Assembly (NCBI RefSeq): GCF_013215705.1
Contig: NZ_JABSQR010000037.1
Coordinates: 1-53,121 of the forward strand
Length of the DNA stretch: 53,121 nucleotides
From: Moritella sp.
Lineage (GTDB): Bacteria; Pseudomonadota; Gammaproteobacteria; Enterobacterales; Moritellaceae
Direction of reading: 5' to 3'
The translations under genes and the position numbers were made by a program. The notes under the pieces were generated by a model. It was given only the letters and a program-made list of their open reading frames with translations. It was not told where the DNA came from and did not search any database. Shown here piece after piece: positions 26,493 to 35,523 of the stretch; the stretch's first letter is position 1, and every line of letters begins with the position of its first letter.

Positions 26493-28610
26493 GTGAATCC
26501 TATCGTAAAATCGTTTAAGTATGGTCAACATACAGTTACATTAGAAACAGGTGTTATTGCACGTCAAGCAACAGCAGCTGTAATGGCAAGCATCGGTGAT
26601 ACTTCTGTTTTAGTAAGTGTTGTTGGTAAAAAACAAGCTGAAGCTGGTCGTGATTTCTTCCCGCTAACAGTGAATTACCAAGAACGTACTTACGCAGCTG
26701 GTAAGATCCCTGGTGGCTTCTTTAAACGTGAAGGTCGTCCAAGTGAAGGCGAGACATTAACTTGTCGCCTTATCGACCGTCCAATCCGTCCACTATTTCC
26801 TGCTGGCTTCAAAAATGAAGTACAAGTAGTAGCTACTGTTGTATCTGTTAACCCAGAAATCCAACCTGATTTGGTTGCATTAATTGGTGTTTCAGCTGCA
26901 TTAAGTATCTCTGGTATGCCGTTCAATGGCCCAATTGGTGCTGCACGTATCGGTTTCCAAAATGACGAATACATTCTTAACCCATCAACATCTGAGCTAG
27001 TAGAAAGCCAACTAGACCTTGTTGTAGCCGGTACTGAAAATGCAGTATTGATGGTTGAATCTGAAGCTGAAATTCTTAGCGAAGAGCAAATGTTAGGCGC
27101 GGTTATGTATGGCCACGAGCAAATGCAAGTTGTTATCGAAGCGATTAAAGAATTTGCAGCAGAAGTTAATACACCAAAATGGGATTGGACTGCACCAGTA
27201 GTAAACACTGAGCTTAAAGCGAAAATCGCAGAACTAGCATCAGGCGACCTTGCACAAGCATACCAAATCCAAGAAAAAACTGAACGTTACGCTAAAGTTG
27301 GTGGCATTAAGTCAGCAGTAATCGCTAAACTTCAAGAAGAAAATGCAGAGCTAAACACGCGTGAAGCGGGTGATTTACTTGCGTCTTTAGAAAAAAACAT
27401 CGTACGTAACCGTATTCTAGATGGCGAGCCACGTATTGATGGTCGTGATCCTGAAATGATCCGTGCACTAAGCGTAATGACTGGCGTTCTACCACGTACA
27501 CACGGTAGCGCACTATTCACACGTGGCGAAACGCAAGCGTTAGTAACTGCAACACTAGGTACAGAACGTGATGCACAACGTATCGACAGTCTAACTGGCG
27601 AAACGATTGACCGTTTCCTAATGCACTACAACTTCCCTCCTTACTGTGTTGGTGAAACTGGTATGGTTGGTTCGCCTAAACGTCGTGAAATTGGTCACGG
27701 TCGTCTAGCGAAACGTGGTGTTTTAGCGGTTATGCCAAACGCAGATGAATTCCCGTACACAGTACGTGTTGTATCTGAAATTACTGAATCTAACGGTTCA
27801 AGCTCAATGGCTTCTGTATGTGGTACTTCGTTAGCACTTATGGATGCTGGTGTACCAATCAAGGCTTCTGTTGCGGGTATCGCAATGGGTCTAGTACTTG
27901 ACGGCGACCGTAGCGTAATACTTTCAGACATACTTGGTGATGAAGATCACTTAGGTGACATGGACTTTAAAGTTGCTGGTTCAAGTGCTGGTATCACTGC
28001 ACTACAGATGGATATCAAAATTGAAGGTATCACTAAAGACATCATGCAGAAAGCGCTTGTACAAGCAAAAGCTGCACGTCTACACATCTTAAGTGTGATG
28101 GATCAAGCTATCGCAACTAACCGTGATGACGTATCTGAATTCGCACCGCGTATTCATACAATCAAAATCAGCACGGATAAGATCAAAGACATCATCGGTA
28201 AAGGTGGCGCAACAATCCGTGCTCTTACTGAAGAAACTGGTACTACGATCGAAATCGAAGATGATGGTACAGTGAAAATTGCAGCGACAAGTAACGAACA
28301 AGCACAAGCTGCAATCGAACGTATTCACCAATTAACAGCGGAAGTTGAAGTTGGTCAAATCTACGAAGGTAAAGTTGTACGTCTAGCTGACTTCGGCGCT
28401 TTTGTTAACATCTTACCGGGTAAAGACGGCTTAGTTCATATCTCGCAAATTACGCAAGAACGTGTGAACAAAGTTGCAGATCACCTGTCTGTAGAACAAG
28501 TAGTTAAAGTTAAAGTTCTAGAAGTAGACCGTCAAGGTCGTATCCGTCTAAGTATTAAAGAAGCAATGGACGCTCCTGCAGCGCCTGCTGAGCAACCAGT
28601 TAGCGAATAA
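26493..28610 (+). CDS. pnp: Polyribonucleotide nucleotidyltransferase (PNPase)
   Basis: PNPase is a phosphorolytic 3'-5' exoribonuclease and a member of the RNA degradosome. The 705-residue protein has two RNase PH domains (about 1-220 and 310-545) joined by an alpha-helical linker, then a KH domain (about 552-612, [20 protein letters not shown]) and an S1 domain (about 620-690, [20 protein letters not shown]). The core active-site segment [19 protein letters not shown] is intact. The start is GTG at 26493 with AAGGA 6 bases upstream and begins [20 protein letters not shown]. coli also uses a non-ATG start. It lies between rpsO and nlpI as usual. I see no clear autoregulatory RNase III stem in the short leader. 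Confidence 0.97.
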   Translation: MNPIVKSFKYGQHTVTLETGVIARQATAAVMASIGDTSVLVSVVGKKQAEAGRDFFPLTVNYQERTYAAGKIPGGFFKREGRPSEGETLTCRLIDRPIRPLFPAGFKNEVQVVATVVSVNPEIQPDLVALIGVSAALSISGMPFNGPIGAARIGFQNDEYILNPSTSELVESQLDLVVAGTENAVLMVESEAEILSEEQMLGAVMYGHEQMQVVIEAIKEFAAEVNTPKWDWTAPVVNTELKAKIAELASGDLAQAYQIQEKTERYAKVGGIKSAVIAKLQEENAELNTREAGDLLASLEKNIVRNRILDGEPRIDGRDPEMIRALSVMTGVLPRTHGSALFTRGETQALVTATLGTERDAQRIDSLTGETIDRFLMHYNFPPYCVGETGMVGSPKRREIGHGRLAKRGVLAVMPNADEFPYTVRVVSEITESNGSSSMASVCGTSLALMDAGVPIKASVAGIAMGLVLDGDRSVILSDILGDEDHLGDMDFKVAGSSAGITALQMDIKIEGITKDIMQKALVQAKAARLHILSVMDQAIATNRDDVSEFAPRIHTIKISTDKIKDIIGKGGATIRALTEETGTTIEIEDDGTVKIAATSNEQAQAAIERIHQLTAEVEVGQIYEGKVVRLADFGAFVNILPGKDGLVHISQITQERVNKVADHLSVEQVVKVKVLEVDRQGRIRLSIKEAMDAPAAPAEQPVSE

Positions 28611-28638
28611 CTTGTTGTTTATTTAGATTGATTATTTT

Positions 28639-28664
28639 AAGGAGCGTTGATACGCTCCTTTTTT
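28639..28664 (+). terminator. Terminator between pnp and nlpI
   Basis: AAGGAGCGT (28639-28647), loop TGAT and ACGCTCCTT (28652-28660) run into six T's. nlpI is 29 bp further on. Confidence 0.9.
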
Positions 28665-28693
28665 ATATCTGTAATAAAATAAGTGGTTTAATT

Positions 28694-29584
28694 ATGAAAA
28701 GATGTCTAAGTTTATTCATTTCTGTAGCCTTACTTTCTGGCTGCAGCGCATTATCAGGGCCTTTCTCTGCAGATATTCGCACGCCCTCTGAGTTAGTCCT
28801 TGCTGAACCACTACAAGTTAATTATCAAACCGAAATTATGTTGATGCGTTATAGTCAGCTTATTCTTGATGCCAAAGACGATCGTAGTCGTCAAGCGCGC
28901 TATTTTTATGAACGCGGTCTACTGGCTGATAGCATGGGATTACGTTCACTGGCTCACGCTGACTTTCAACGTTCATTAACCTTACAACCTGACTTTGTGC
29001 CTGCTTATAATTTTATTGGTTTGTATATGACCCAAACCGAGCAGTTTGACGAAGCATTTGATGCTTATGATTCAATTGCCCAGTTAGATCCTGACAATAA
29101 TTATGTATTACTCAATCGTGGTATTGCGCTGTATTATGGCGAACGCTATACATTAGCGATTGATGATCTTGTTAGTGCCTATAATGAAGCGCCTAACGAC
29201 CCATTTAGAACGCTATGGTTATATTACCCAGAATACCAAGTTAATGCTGATGACGCGTTAAAATCAGTTCAAGGGCGTTATAATCAACATATTGATGACA
29301 TTTGGTCATGGAATATCGTTGCGCTCTATAGCCAAGCGATAAATGAAACGGAATTATTGGACAAGTTACTTGATGGGTTAGATGAAAATGATCCGAGTTA
29401 TAACAAAATACTCGCGCATCGTTTAACCGAAACCTACTTTTATCTTGGTAAATATAAAGTATTGATGAATGATGATCGCGCGGCGGCAAGTTATTTCAAA
29501 TTAGCATTAAGCAATAATGTCTATGAATTTATCGAGCATGGTTATGCACGTCTAGAGTTATTGAGATTAGCAAATAATAGTTAA
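28694..29584 (+). CDS. nlpI: Lipoprotein NlpI
   Basis: NlpI is an outer-membrane lipoprotein with tetratricopeptide repeats that scaffolds murein endopeptidases and, with Prc, controls their turnover. From ATG 28694 the product has 296 residues (294 in E. coli). The signal peptide MKRCLSLFISVALLSGC has its lipobox cysteine at residue 17. TPR units are visible around residues 70-165 (ARYFYERGLLADSMGLRSLA, PAYNFIGLYMTQTEQFDEAF, NYVLLNRGIALYYGERYTLA) with further helical pairs to the C terminus. The in-frame upstream start at 28628 would destroy the signal peptide and is rejected. Confidence 0.95.
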   Translation: MKRCLSLFISVALLSGCSALSGPFSADIRTPSELVLAEPLQVNYQTEIMLMRYSQLILDAKDDRSRQARYFYERGLLADSMGLRSLAHADFQRSLTLQPDFVPAYNFIGLYMTQTEQFDEAFDAYDSIAQLDPDNNYVLLNRGIALYYGERYTLAIDDLVSAYNEAPNDPFRTLWLYYPEYQVNADDALKSVQGRYNQHIDDIWSWNIVALYSQAINETELLDKLLDGLDENDPSYNKILAHRLTETYFYLGKYKVLMNDDRAAASYFKLALSNNVYEFIEHGYARLELLRLANNS

Positions 29585-29601
29585 CCAGAACCTCCTTCTA
29601 G

Positions 29602-29638
29602 CCTCCCCCTTACTCTTAACTACAAAATAAAGGGGAGG
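29602..29638. terminator. Hairpin between convergent nlpI and ubiV
   Basis: CCTCCCCCTT (29602-29611) pairs with AAAGGGGAGG (29629-29638) with one mismatch. It lacks a clear T-tract, so termination is only inferred from its position between two gene ends. Confidence 0.35.
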
Positions 29639-29644
29639 AGCAGT

Positions 29645-30526
29645 CTAGCTCGTCACCGTATCTAATCCGGCAATCTGATGCCAATAACCATTACATTCAC
29701 GATCTAACTGCAAGTCGAACTTAATGTCTTGCTCTGCCGCTTGTTTAAATTGATCGAGCGTCTGAAACGCTGAATCACCCAGCGGACTCACGCGTACCAC
29801 ATCGACTAAATCGTGCATGCTTGGCACATCATTTAACAGATTATATTTGTAACCTGACATGGTTTGAATGCCATTAATGGTAAACAGTTCTTTATTGTCC
29901 TGGCTATAGACGGGTTTGCCATTGGCGTGATTAATACAACAAAGTTCGCAATCATCTTTTGCTCTGTTTTCTGAACGTGCAGTAAAACAGCGTGCTGAGT
30001 AGGCCAGTGGTAAGTGACCATGGACAAATACTTCGATTTCAAATTGATCACGGATATTGAGTATTCTGCTGTCTTCTTGTAATTGTACTAACCAATCGCG
30101 TGACAATTCTACAGGCATTACCCAACGCTGCATGCCTTTATTCACGAGTAGCTGCAATGCTTGCGCGTTATAGACATTAAGCGCGTGGCCACAGACGAAG
30201 GGGGTTTTTGCTTCCGCTAATAAATTGATCGCGCCAAAATCATTCGCTTCCACAATAAAGTCACCATTCTCACAGTATTTACGCAGTATATTGACCTCGG
30301 ATGGCGCTTCGAGTAATGCCATGGTTGAGATCACCACTTGCTTACCAGAATCGGCAATCTCTTTCGCTAGTCCTAACCAGTCTTTGGGTTTCAGTTCACG
30401 GCGTTTGCTGCAAACTGTTTCACCAAGATAAATAATATCAGCCTGTGAATTCATTGCGGTTGCGTAGAAATCTTCAACTTGTTGTTTTGGCCAATAATAT
30501 AAGATTGGCCCTAATGCGTATTTCAT
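29645..30526 (-). CDS. ubiV: UbiV, U32-family protein of O2-independent ubiquinone synthesis
   Basis: UbiV (YhbV) forms a heterodimer with UbiU that hydroxylates ubiquinone precursors without oxygen. The 293-residue protein belongs to peptidase family U32 but acts as a [4Fe-4S] protein. The four ligand cysteines occur at the spacing described for E. coli UbiV: Cys39 (YLGETVCSKR) and the C-x12-C-x3-C set in ARCFTARSENRAKDDCELCC. The start at ATG 30526 gives MKYALGPILYYWPK, the family beginning; the ribosome site is weak. It lies 68 bp downstream of ubiU in the same direction, so the two should be co-transcribed. Confidence 0.95.
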   Translation of the reverse strand: MKYALGPILYYWPKQQVEDFYATAMNSQADIIYLGETVCSKRRELKPKDWLGLAKEIADSGKQVVISTMALLEAPSEVNILRKYCENGDFIVEANDFGAINLLAEAKTPFVCGHALNVYNAQALQLLVNKGMQRWVMPVELSRDWLVQLQEDSRILNIRDQFEIEVFVHGHLPLAYSARCFTARSENRAKDDCELCCINHANGKPVYSQDNKELFTINGIQTMSGYKYNLLNDVPSMHDLVDVVRVSPLGDSAFQTLDQFKQAAEQDIKFDLQLDRECNGYWHQIAGLDTVTS

Positions 30527-30594
30527 GTTTATTCTCGCTGCTGACTGTGGTTGCAGTTTAAGTTGTTACCCGTAATAGTGTTTGCAAATATAGG

Positions 30595-31590
30595 TTATTG
30601 CCAATCCCTGTGGTAGGCGCCTAGCGTGGTACTTGTGCCTTCAGAAAGCTGATCGAGTTGTCTATTCCAAGCGGCTTCAACCCGATATTCTTCTGGGTTT
30701 TGTTGGTAACGATCAAGTGCTGCGCGCCATACTTTAGTCACTTGTTCGGTATAAGCTGGGCTACGCTGGCGACCTTCAATCTTCACTGCGGCAATATTGG
30801 CTTGTGCTAGTTCCGGCACTAATTCAAGCGTATTTAAGCTGGTTGGTTCTTCTAAAGCATGAAAAACTTTGCCATCAACGTTGAAGCGACCTTTACAAAG
30901 TGTCGGGTAGCCGGTCTTTTCTTCCGGTTGGTAACGATCAATCAATATGCCGTTTAAACGTGATTCTAAGCCTTGCTCTGTCTCTTGCCAGCGGACATAT
31001 TTTGCTGGAGAGCAAGCGCCAACCGTATTCGGTGATTCGCCAGTTAAATAGGATGATAAATAGCAGCGACCTTCGGCCATGATGCATAAGCTACCAAAGG
31101 CAAACACTTCTAATTCAACATCGGTATTACGCGCTAGTTGCTTTACTTGATGGATCGACAATACGCGCGGTAATACCACCCGACTGACATTAAAATTATT
31201 GGTATAAAAGTTAATTGCCTCAACATTCGTTGCCGAGGCTTGCACGGATAAATGCAATTCTAAATCGGGATGTTTTTTGGTGGCATAATCAAGCACAGCA
31301 ATATCTGAAATAATGGCTGCATCGACGCCCATGTCTGCGCAGCGGTCAACGGCGCGTTCCCAACGTTCTAGTTTACCTGGGTGCGCAAAGGTATTGATCG
31401 CAACGTGTAAGTGGCGATTGTGACTGCGGATATAGTCGACAGCTTTATCGAGTTTTTTATCGGTAAAGTTTAATCCGGCAAAATGGCGGGCATTAGTATC
31501 GTCTTTAAAACCGATATAAACAGCGTCAGCGCCATGATCGACAGCGGTTTTTAGGGCCGGTAAATTACCAGCAGGGCAGAGTAATTCCAT
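30595..31590 (-). CDS. ubiU: UbiU, U32-family protein of O2-independent ubiquinone synthesis
   Basis: UbiU (YhbU) is the partner of UbiV. The 331-residue protein starts MELLCPAGNLPALKTAVDHG, typical of the family, and shows the Fe-S cysteine pattern: LCIMAEGRC (C-x6-C), then a third cysteine 17 residues later in SPNTVGAC, and a fourth in YPTLCKGRF. The IEGRQRSPAY motif near the C terminus is also conserved. It is divergent from ubiT across 173 bp, so ubiT and ubiUV can share a control region. In E. coli these genes are activated by FNR; here I found only a poor FNR match (around 31627), so regulation is uncertain. Confidence 0.95.
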   Translation of the reverse strand: MELLCPAGNLPALKTAVDHGADAVYIGFKDDTNARHFAGLNFTDKKLDKAVDYIRSHNRHLHVAINTFAHPGKLERWERAVDRCADMGVDAAIISDIAVLDYATKKHPDLELHLSVQASATNVEAINFYTNNFNVSRVVLPRVLSIHQVKQLARNTDVELEVFAFGSLCIMAEGRCYLSSYLTGESPNTVGACSPAKYVRWQETEQGLESRLNGILIDRYQPEEKTGYPTLCKGRFNVDGKVFHALEEPTSLNTLELVPELAQANIAAVKIEGRQRSPAYTEQVTKVWRAALDRYQQNPEEYRVEAAWNRQLDQLSEGTSTTLGAYHRDWQ

Positions 31591-31763
31591 TGTTATAATA
31601 TCTTGAACGATGAATATTGGTAAAAATTGTAAGGCATCGATGTTTTATTGGATTTGATTTAGGGCAGGATTATCTGAGTTAATTTACTTTAAATTGACTT
31701 TGCTTAGGATGTGTTCGCCCATGGCGCGTTAAAATAGTTTTTTTATGCAAGGACTAGACCCTG

Positions 31764-32291
31764 ATGTTACATACTCTACACCGTAAGTTGGTACATACTG
31801 TACCTGGATTATTAGCGATCCCAGCTAAAGTATTGCCTTTTTCACTGCAAGAGATAGTACTATCACAGGTATTGAATAGAGTATTCGCCGAAGCGCTAGC
31901 GGATGATGAGTTTGAGTTTCTTGAGCAAAAATGGTTACAGGTTGAAATTACCGACTTAGGCATTAATTGGTTTATTAGTTGCGTAGACAATAAGTTGGTT
32001 ATTGCACCAAATGCAGCCTCGGTAGATGTTAGCTTTAAAGGTAACATAAATGAATTAGTGCTAATTACTGCACGTAAAGAAGACCCGGATACGTTATTTT
32101 TTCAGCGCCGTTTAAAAATCGAAGGCGATACCGAACTCGGTCTGGAAGTAAAAAACATGCTGGATAGTTTTGATCTGGATGAACTACCAAAAGCGGTAAC
32201 AACATTATTGGCTTATGTTGCTGAGTTTATTCAGCAAGGTTTAGCTGAGCCAGTATTAAGTAATTCAGTGAAAGATAAAGTAATAGCATAA
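31764..32291 (+). CDS. ubiT: UbiT, SCP2-domain accessory factor of anaerobic ubiquinone synthesis
   Basis: UbiT (YhbT) is a small lipid-binding protein thought to present ubiquinone precursors to the anaerobic enzymes, the counterpart of UbiJ. The 175-residue product has a sterol-carrier-protein-2 type domain at about residues 45-145: LEQKWLQVEITDLGINWFI, then NAASVDVSFKGNINELVLI, and DPDTLFFQRRLKIEGDTELG. The last of these is the family signature. The ATG at 31764 has AAGGA 10 bases upstream. It is divergent from ubiUV, as in E. coli. A gene for a GNAT acetyltransferase lies two genes downstream; E. coli has one (yhbS) next to yhbT. Confidence 0.93.
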   Translation: MLHTLHRKLVHTVPGLLAIPAKVLPFSLQEIVLSQVLNRVFAEALADDEFEFLEQKWLQVEITDLGINWFISCVDNKLVIAPNAASVDVSFKGNINELVLITARKEDPDTLFFQRRLKIEGDTELGLEVKNMLDSFDLDELPKAVTTLLAYVAEFIQQGLAEPVLSNSVKDKVIA

Positions 32292-32463
32292 ACATAGACT
32301 GAATACTCAACGTTGTCATTTACGTCATGGCGAAGTGGGTATTCGCTTCATACTCACTCCTCTCTTGCTCTTTAGTATCATGCCTTAGTATGGTTATAGT
32401 ATTGCTTTGTGCGATCGCTATAGACCTTATGGATGCTTCCCTCATATCATCAATAGATTAATG

Positions 32464-32496
32464 TATATCCAAGCATGTTGAAATAACTTAGGTATA
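32464..32496. repeat. Possible remnant of the palindromic repeat ends
   Basis: TATATCCAAG at 32464 and CTTAGGTATA ending at 32496 form a compact imperfect inverted repeat resembling the outer ends of the 154-bp element. It lies in the 265-bp gap before the flavodoxin-like gene, which otherwise shows no feature I can name. Confidence 0.3.
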
Positions 32497-32556
32497 AATG
32501 CCATACGGATATAGGCATAACTCAGTCGTGAGTGTCTTTCATGCAAGGAGCATAAG

Positions 32557-33135
32557 GTGAGACTAGTTGTTATTAGTGGTAGTACTCGAAATCGGTCGAC
32601 AACCATCAAGGTTGCACAGTCTGTATTACAATTAGCCCAGCAGTCCCAATTGTTTAAGAAAGTGAATTTATTGGATTTTGTTAAAGTTGCTTTGCCTATT
32701 TGGGATAAAGCGTTAAAACATGAAATTGCCGATTGGCAAGACGAATGGCAAGAAACTGCTGAATTAATGCGACTCGCAGATGCAATTATCATTGTTAGTC
32801 CTGAGTGGGAAGAAGAAAGTCTAGACAACTTCTATGCCTTTTGTGAAAGTGACAATTTATCTTTATTACCCAGTGTGGTACTACGTGTTGGTAGTAATTG
32901 CCGTGGGGCTTATTCACCAACAGAGCTATCGATGGCCAATTTTAGTAAAAATCGCACTTGCTTGATCTTGGAACATTTTATTGTCGCGACTATCGATTCG
33001 GTGAATAATTGCAAAGAAACTTATTATCCATTTGAAACACCATTAGTAGAACGTATACTGGCTAATTTAGGCTTGATGAAGCAGTTGGTTGATAATGGCG
33101 GTTTATTATCTGCAACACGGTTACATCTCGCTTAG
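32557..33135 (+). CDS. NADPH-dependent FMN reductase-like flavodoxin-fold protein
   Basis: This is a 192-residue protein of the NADPH-dependent FMN reductase (SsuE/azoreductase-like) superfamily. The FMN phosphate loop is clear at the N terminus (MRLVVISGSTRNRSTT), and a typical alpha/beta order follows, with ADAIIIVSPEW at about residue 75. The motif usually reading SPEYN-G-P is SPEWEEESLDNFYAF here, so FMN or substrate binding may be altered and the exact activity is unknown. The start is GTG at 32557, with AAGGAG exactly 6 bases upstream. It is followed by the RimJ-like gene after 39 bp and is probably in one operon with it. Its closeness to ubiT/U/V and trhP makes a redox-partner role possible, which is inference. 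Confidence 0.8.
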   Translation: MRLVVISGSTRNRSTTIKVAQSVLQLAQQSQLFKKVNLLDFVKVALPIWDKALKHEIADWQDEWQETAELMRLADAIIIVSPEWEEESLDNFYAFCESDNLSLLPSVVLRVGSNCRGAYSPTELSMANFSKNRTCLILEHFIVATIDSVNNCKETYYPFETPLVERILANLGLMKQLVDNGGLLSATRLHLA

Positions 33136-33174
33136 TTTTTATCTAGTGTTGATCTAGTTTAGCTGAGGTGTTGG

Positions 33175-33753
33175 ATGTTATCAAAATTCCCCCAATTTGT
33201 TACTACGCGTTTAGTCATCCGAGTGGCGATGGCGAGTGATGCTGAAAAATTATGCCAGTATTATGCTCGTAATCAAGTACATCTTGCACCTTGGGAGCCG
33301 ATACGGAGTGACGCTTATTATACGTTGCGTTGGTGGAAATTACGTATTCAGCAAATTCATGCGGAATTTAATGATGCTAGTGCGATCAACTTTATCGCGT
33401 TGACGCCGGATAAATCTGAGATCGTGGCGGTTGCCAATTTTAGTAATATTATTCAAGGTGTGTTTAAGTCCTGTTATCTCGGTTATTCAATTTCCAAAGC
33501 TTATGAAGGGCAGGGGCTGATGGTCGAGTTTTTGCAAAGCTGTTTAGCTTTTATGTTTGAAAATATGGGACTTAATCGCGTCATGGCCAATTATATTCCC
33601 GCCAATGAACGTAGTGGCGCATTATTACAGCGACTTGGTTTTGAGCGAGAAGGCTATGCTCGAAAATACCTTAGAATTGCCGGAAGCTGGCAAGACCATG
33701 TATTAACGGCATTACTGCATGAAGATTGGTCTGCGAAAAACGGCGAGCTATAA
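33175..33753 (+). CDS. rimJ: RimJ-type GNAT N-acetyltransferase
   Basis: This is a GNAT-fold acetyltransferase, very similar in layout to RimJ, which acetylates the N-terminal alanine of ribosomal protein S5. The 192-residue protein contains TTRLVIRVAMASDAEKLCQYY, LAPWEPIRSD, AVANFSNIIQGVFKSCYLGYSI, the acetyl-CoA loop YEGQGLMVEFLQSCL (motif A), RVMANYIPANERSGALLQRLGF (motif B) and WQDHVLTALLHEDW. Each has a clear equivalent in E. coli RimJ (194 residues). The ATG is preceded by GAGGTG. The stop codon lies inside the terminator hairpin. The alternative is another RimJ/RimL-family enzyme with a different target. Confidence 0.85.
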   Translation: MLSKFPQFVTTRLVIRVAMASDAEKLCQYYARNQVHLAPWEPIRSDAYYTLRWWKLRIQQIHAEFNDASAINFIALTPDKSEIVAVANFSNIIQGVFKSCYLGYSISKAYEGQGLMVEFLQSCLAFMFENMGLNRVMANYIPANERSGALLQRLGFEREGYARKYLRIAGSWQDHVLTALLHEDWSAKNGEL

Positions 33754-33766
33754 GCTCGCTATTTTT
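33743..33766. terminator. Bidirectional terminator overlapping the end of rimJ
   Basis: GCGAGCT (33743-33749), loop ATA and AGCTCGC (33753-33759) run into TATTTTT on the plus strand and CGTTTTT on the minus strand. The left arm is the last coding bases of rimJ, and the stop codon TAA lies in the loop and stem. It also serves convergent yfhL. Confidence 0.8.
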
Positions 33767-33785
33767 GTCTTTATATTTGGATTTA

Positions 33786-34049
33786 TTAGCGTGCGGCTTT
33801 AGTCGCTTCTTGGATCATGACAAATTTTTCCCATAATGCTTCCTCTGTTTCGACATAATTCGGATCGGTAATTATGCAGTTAATCGGGCAAACAGTTTTA
33901 CAGGTCGGTTTATCATAATGGCCCACGCACTCGGTGCATAATAGCGGGTCGATTTCATAAATCTTTGCGCCAAAGGTAATTGCGCCATTCGGACACTCCG
34001 GATCGCACATGTCACAGTTAATACACTTATCATTAATTAATAATGCCAT
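33786..34049 (-). CDS. yfhL: YfhL-type 2[4Fe-4S] ferredoxin
   Basis: This is an 87-residue ferredoxin with two four-cysteine clusters. The first motif is CINCDMCDPECP (C-x2-C-x2-C-x3-C-P). The second, CTECVGHYDKPTCKTVCPINC, has the long eight-residue spacing that marks the YfhL/AlvinFdx subfamily, followed by the family C terminus VETEEALWEKFV. Such proteins have very low, split redox potentials. It lies 26 bp downstream of trhP in the same direction and is probably co-transcribed; in E. coli the two genes are far apart. This suggests it feeds electrons to TrhP, which is inference from context. Confidence 0.93.
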   Translation of the reverse strand: MALLINDKCINCDMCDPECPNGAITFGAKIYEIDPLLCTECVGHYDKPTCKTVCPINCIITDPNYVETEEALWEKFVMIQEATKAAR

Positions 34050-34075
34050 AAGGTTATGTCTTCTTTCCTAATGGA

Positions 34076-35461
34076 TTATTTATGTGGGTTACGCGTATCT
34101 TCACTGTTATTAAAGTTACGCATTAACAATGCGTGATCCAGTGAGACTTCTTCTGGTACTGGCAAGTAAACAATGTGGCCAGAACCTGGCGCAACTCCCA
34201 TTGCCTCACCTTTACGGTTTTCCAATGCTTCTAGCTTGAAGGTCATGTTGCCTTGTGGCGTCATTAATTCTAATGAATCACCCACTAAGAACTTGTTCTT
34301 CACGATCACTTCAGCAAGGCCTTTATCGTTACGACCATTGAATTCACCGACAAATTGCTGGGTGTCACTGATTGAATAACCGTAATCGTAGTTTTGGTAT
34401 GCATCGTGAGTATGACGGCTTAAGAACCCTTCGGTATAACCACGGTGTGCCAGGTGCTCTAGTGTACCTAATAGCGATGGATCAAAATCACGACCGGCAA
34501 CAGCATCATTAATCGCTTGCTTATATACTTGTGCGGTACGCGCACAGTAGTAGTACGATTTAGTACGACCTTCAATTTTTAATGAATGTACGCCCATTTT
34601 AGTCAGACGTTCAACGTGTTGGATCGCACGTAGGTCTTTTGAATTCATGATGTAAGTACCATGCTCATCTTCAAATGCAGGCATATATTCATTTGGACGA
34701 CCTTGTTCTTGTAACAAGAATATTTGGTCAGTCGGTTTACCTTCACCTAAAGTCGGCTCTGGTGACTCAGTTTCTGGTGACTTAGTTTCAGGTATATAGA
34801 TTTCTGGCTTAGTTGCCACAATATCACCGTTTTCATTTTCAGTGGCTTCATGGGCATCGTATTTCCAGCGGCATGAGTTAGTGCATGAACCTTGATTTGG
34901 ATCGCGTTTGTTGATGTAACCAGACAGCAGACAGCGACCAGAATAAGCCATGCACAGTGCGCCATGCACAAACACTTCTATTTCCATGTCAGGGCAGTGG
35001 AAACGAATATCTTCAATTTCATCCAGGGATAATTCACGCGATAAGATCACCCGCTTGATACCTTGGGTATACCAGAATTTTACCGTTGCCCAGTTTACTG
35101 CGTTCGCTTGTACAGACAGGTGAATAACCATATCTGGGAAAGCTTCACGCACCATCATGATCAGACCGGGATCAGACATGATAATTGCATCGGGCTGCAT
35201 GGCGATGATCGGAGTTAAATCACGGATGAAGGTTTTTAATTTTGAATTATGAGGTTGGATATTACAAACCACATAGAATTGTTTACCAAGCGCATGTGCT
35301 TCGTTGATACCAATTTCTAGGTTTTCTAAGCTAAATTCATTGTTACGAACACGTAGGCTATAGCGTGGTTGGCCAGCGTAAACAGCATCTGCACCGTAAG
35401 CGAAAGCATAACGCATGTTCTTTAGTGAACCTGCAGGGGAAAGTAATTCTGGAGTAAACAT
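34076..35461 (-). CDS. trhP: tRNA hydroxylation protein TrhP (YegQ, U32 family)
   Basis: TrhP makes 5-hydroxyuridine at the wobble position of tRNAs (precursor of cmo5U and mcmo5U) in a prephenate-dependent, oxygen-independent way. The 461-residue protein matches E. coli YegQ along its length: MFTPELLSPAGSLKNMRYAF, RNNEFSLENLEIGINEAHAL, VHGALCMAYSGRC (U32 signature with Fe-S cysteines), GYINKRDPNQGSCTNSCRW, EDEHGTYIMNSKDL, MGVHSLKIEGRTKS and the C-terminal barrel LMRNFN. A short Pro/Glu repeat insertion (ETKSPETESPEP, about residues 227-238) replaces a variable loop. yfhL follows. A class II FNR-type promoter seems to precede it, which would suit an anaerobic role. Confidence 0.95.
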   Translation of the reverse strand: MFTPELLSPAGSLKNMRYAFAYGADAVYAGQPRYSLRVRNNEFSLENLEIGINEAHALGKQFYVVCNIQPHNSKLKTFIRDLTPIIAMQPDAIIMSDPGLIMMVREAFPDMVIHLSVQANAVNWATVKFWYTQGIKRVILSRELSLDEIEDIRFHCPDMEIEVFVHGALCMAYSGRCLLSGYINKRDPNQGSCTNSCRWKYDAHEATENENGDIVATKPEIYIPETKSPETESPEPTLGEGKPTDQIFLLQEQGRPNEYMPAFEDEHGTYIMNSKDLRAIQHVERLTKMGVHSLKIEGRTKSYYYCARTAQVYKQAINDAVAGRDFDPSLLGTLEHLAHRGYTEGFLSRHTHDAYQNYDYGYSISDTQQFVGEFNGRNDKGLAEVIVKNKFLVGDSLELMTPQGNMTFKLEALENRKGEAMGVAPGSGHIVYLPVPEEVSLDHALLMRNFNNSEDTRNPHK

Positions 35462-35523
35462 GTCAACCTCAATTTTTGTCTGAGTTCAAGTCAGGGAATA
35501 CCCTAAGGGCATCAAGGTTCGCG

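Noticed and set aside
31591-31763. FNR site between ubiU and ubiT
   Set aside because: Expected from E. coli, but the best match (around 31627) fits only about 7 of 10 positions, too weak to call.
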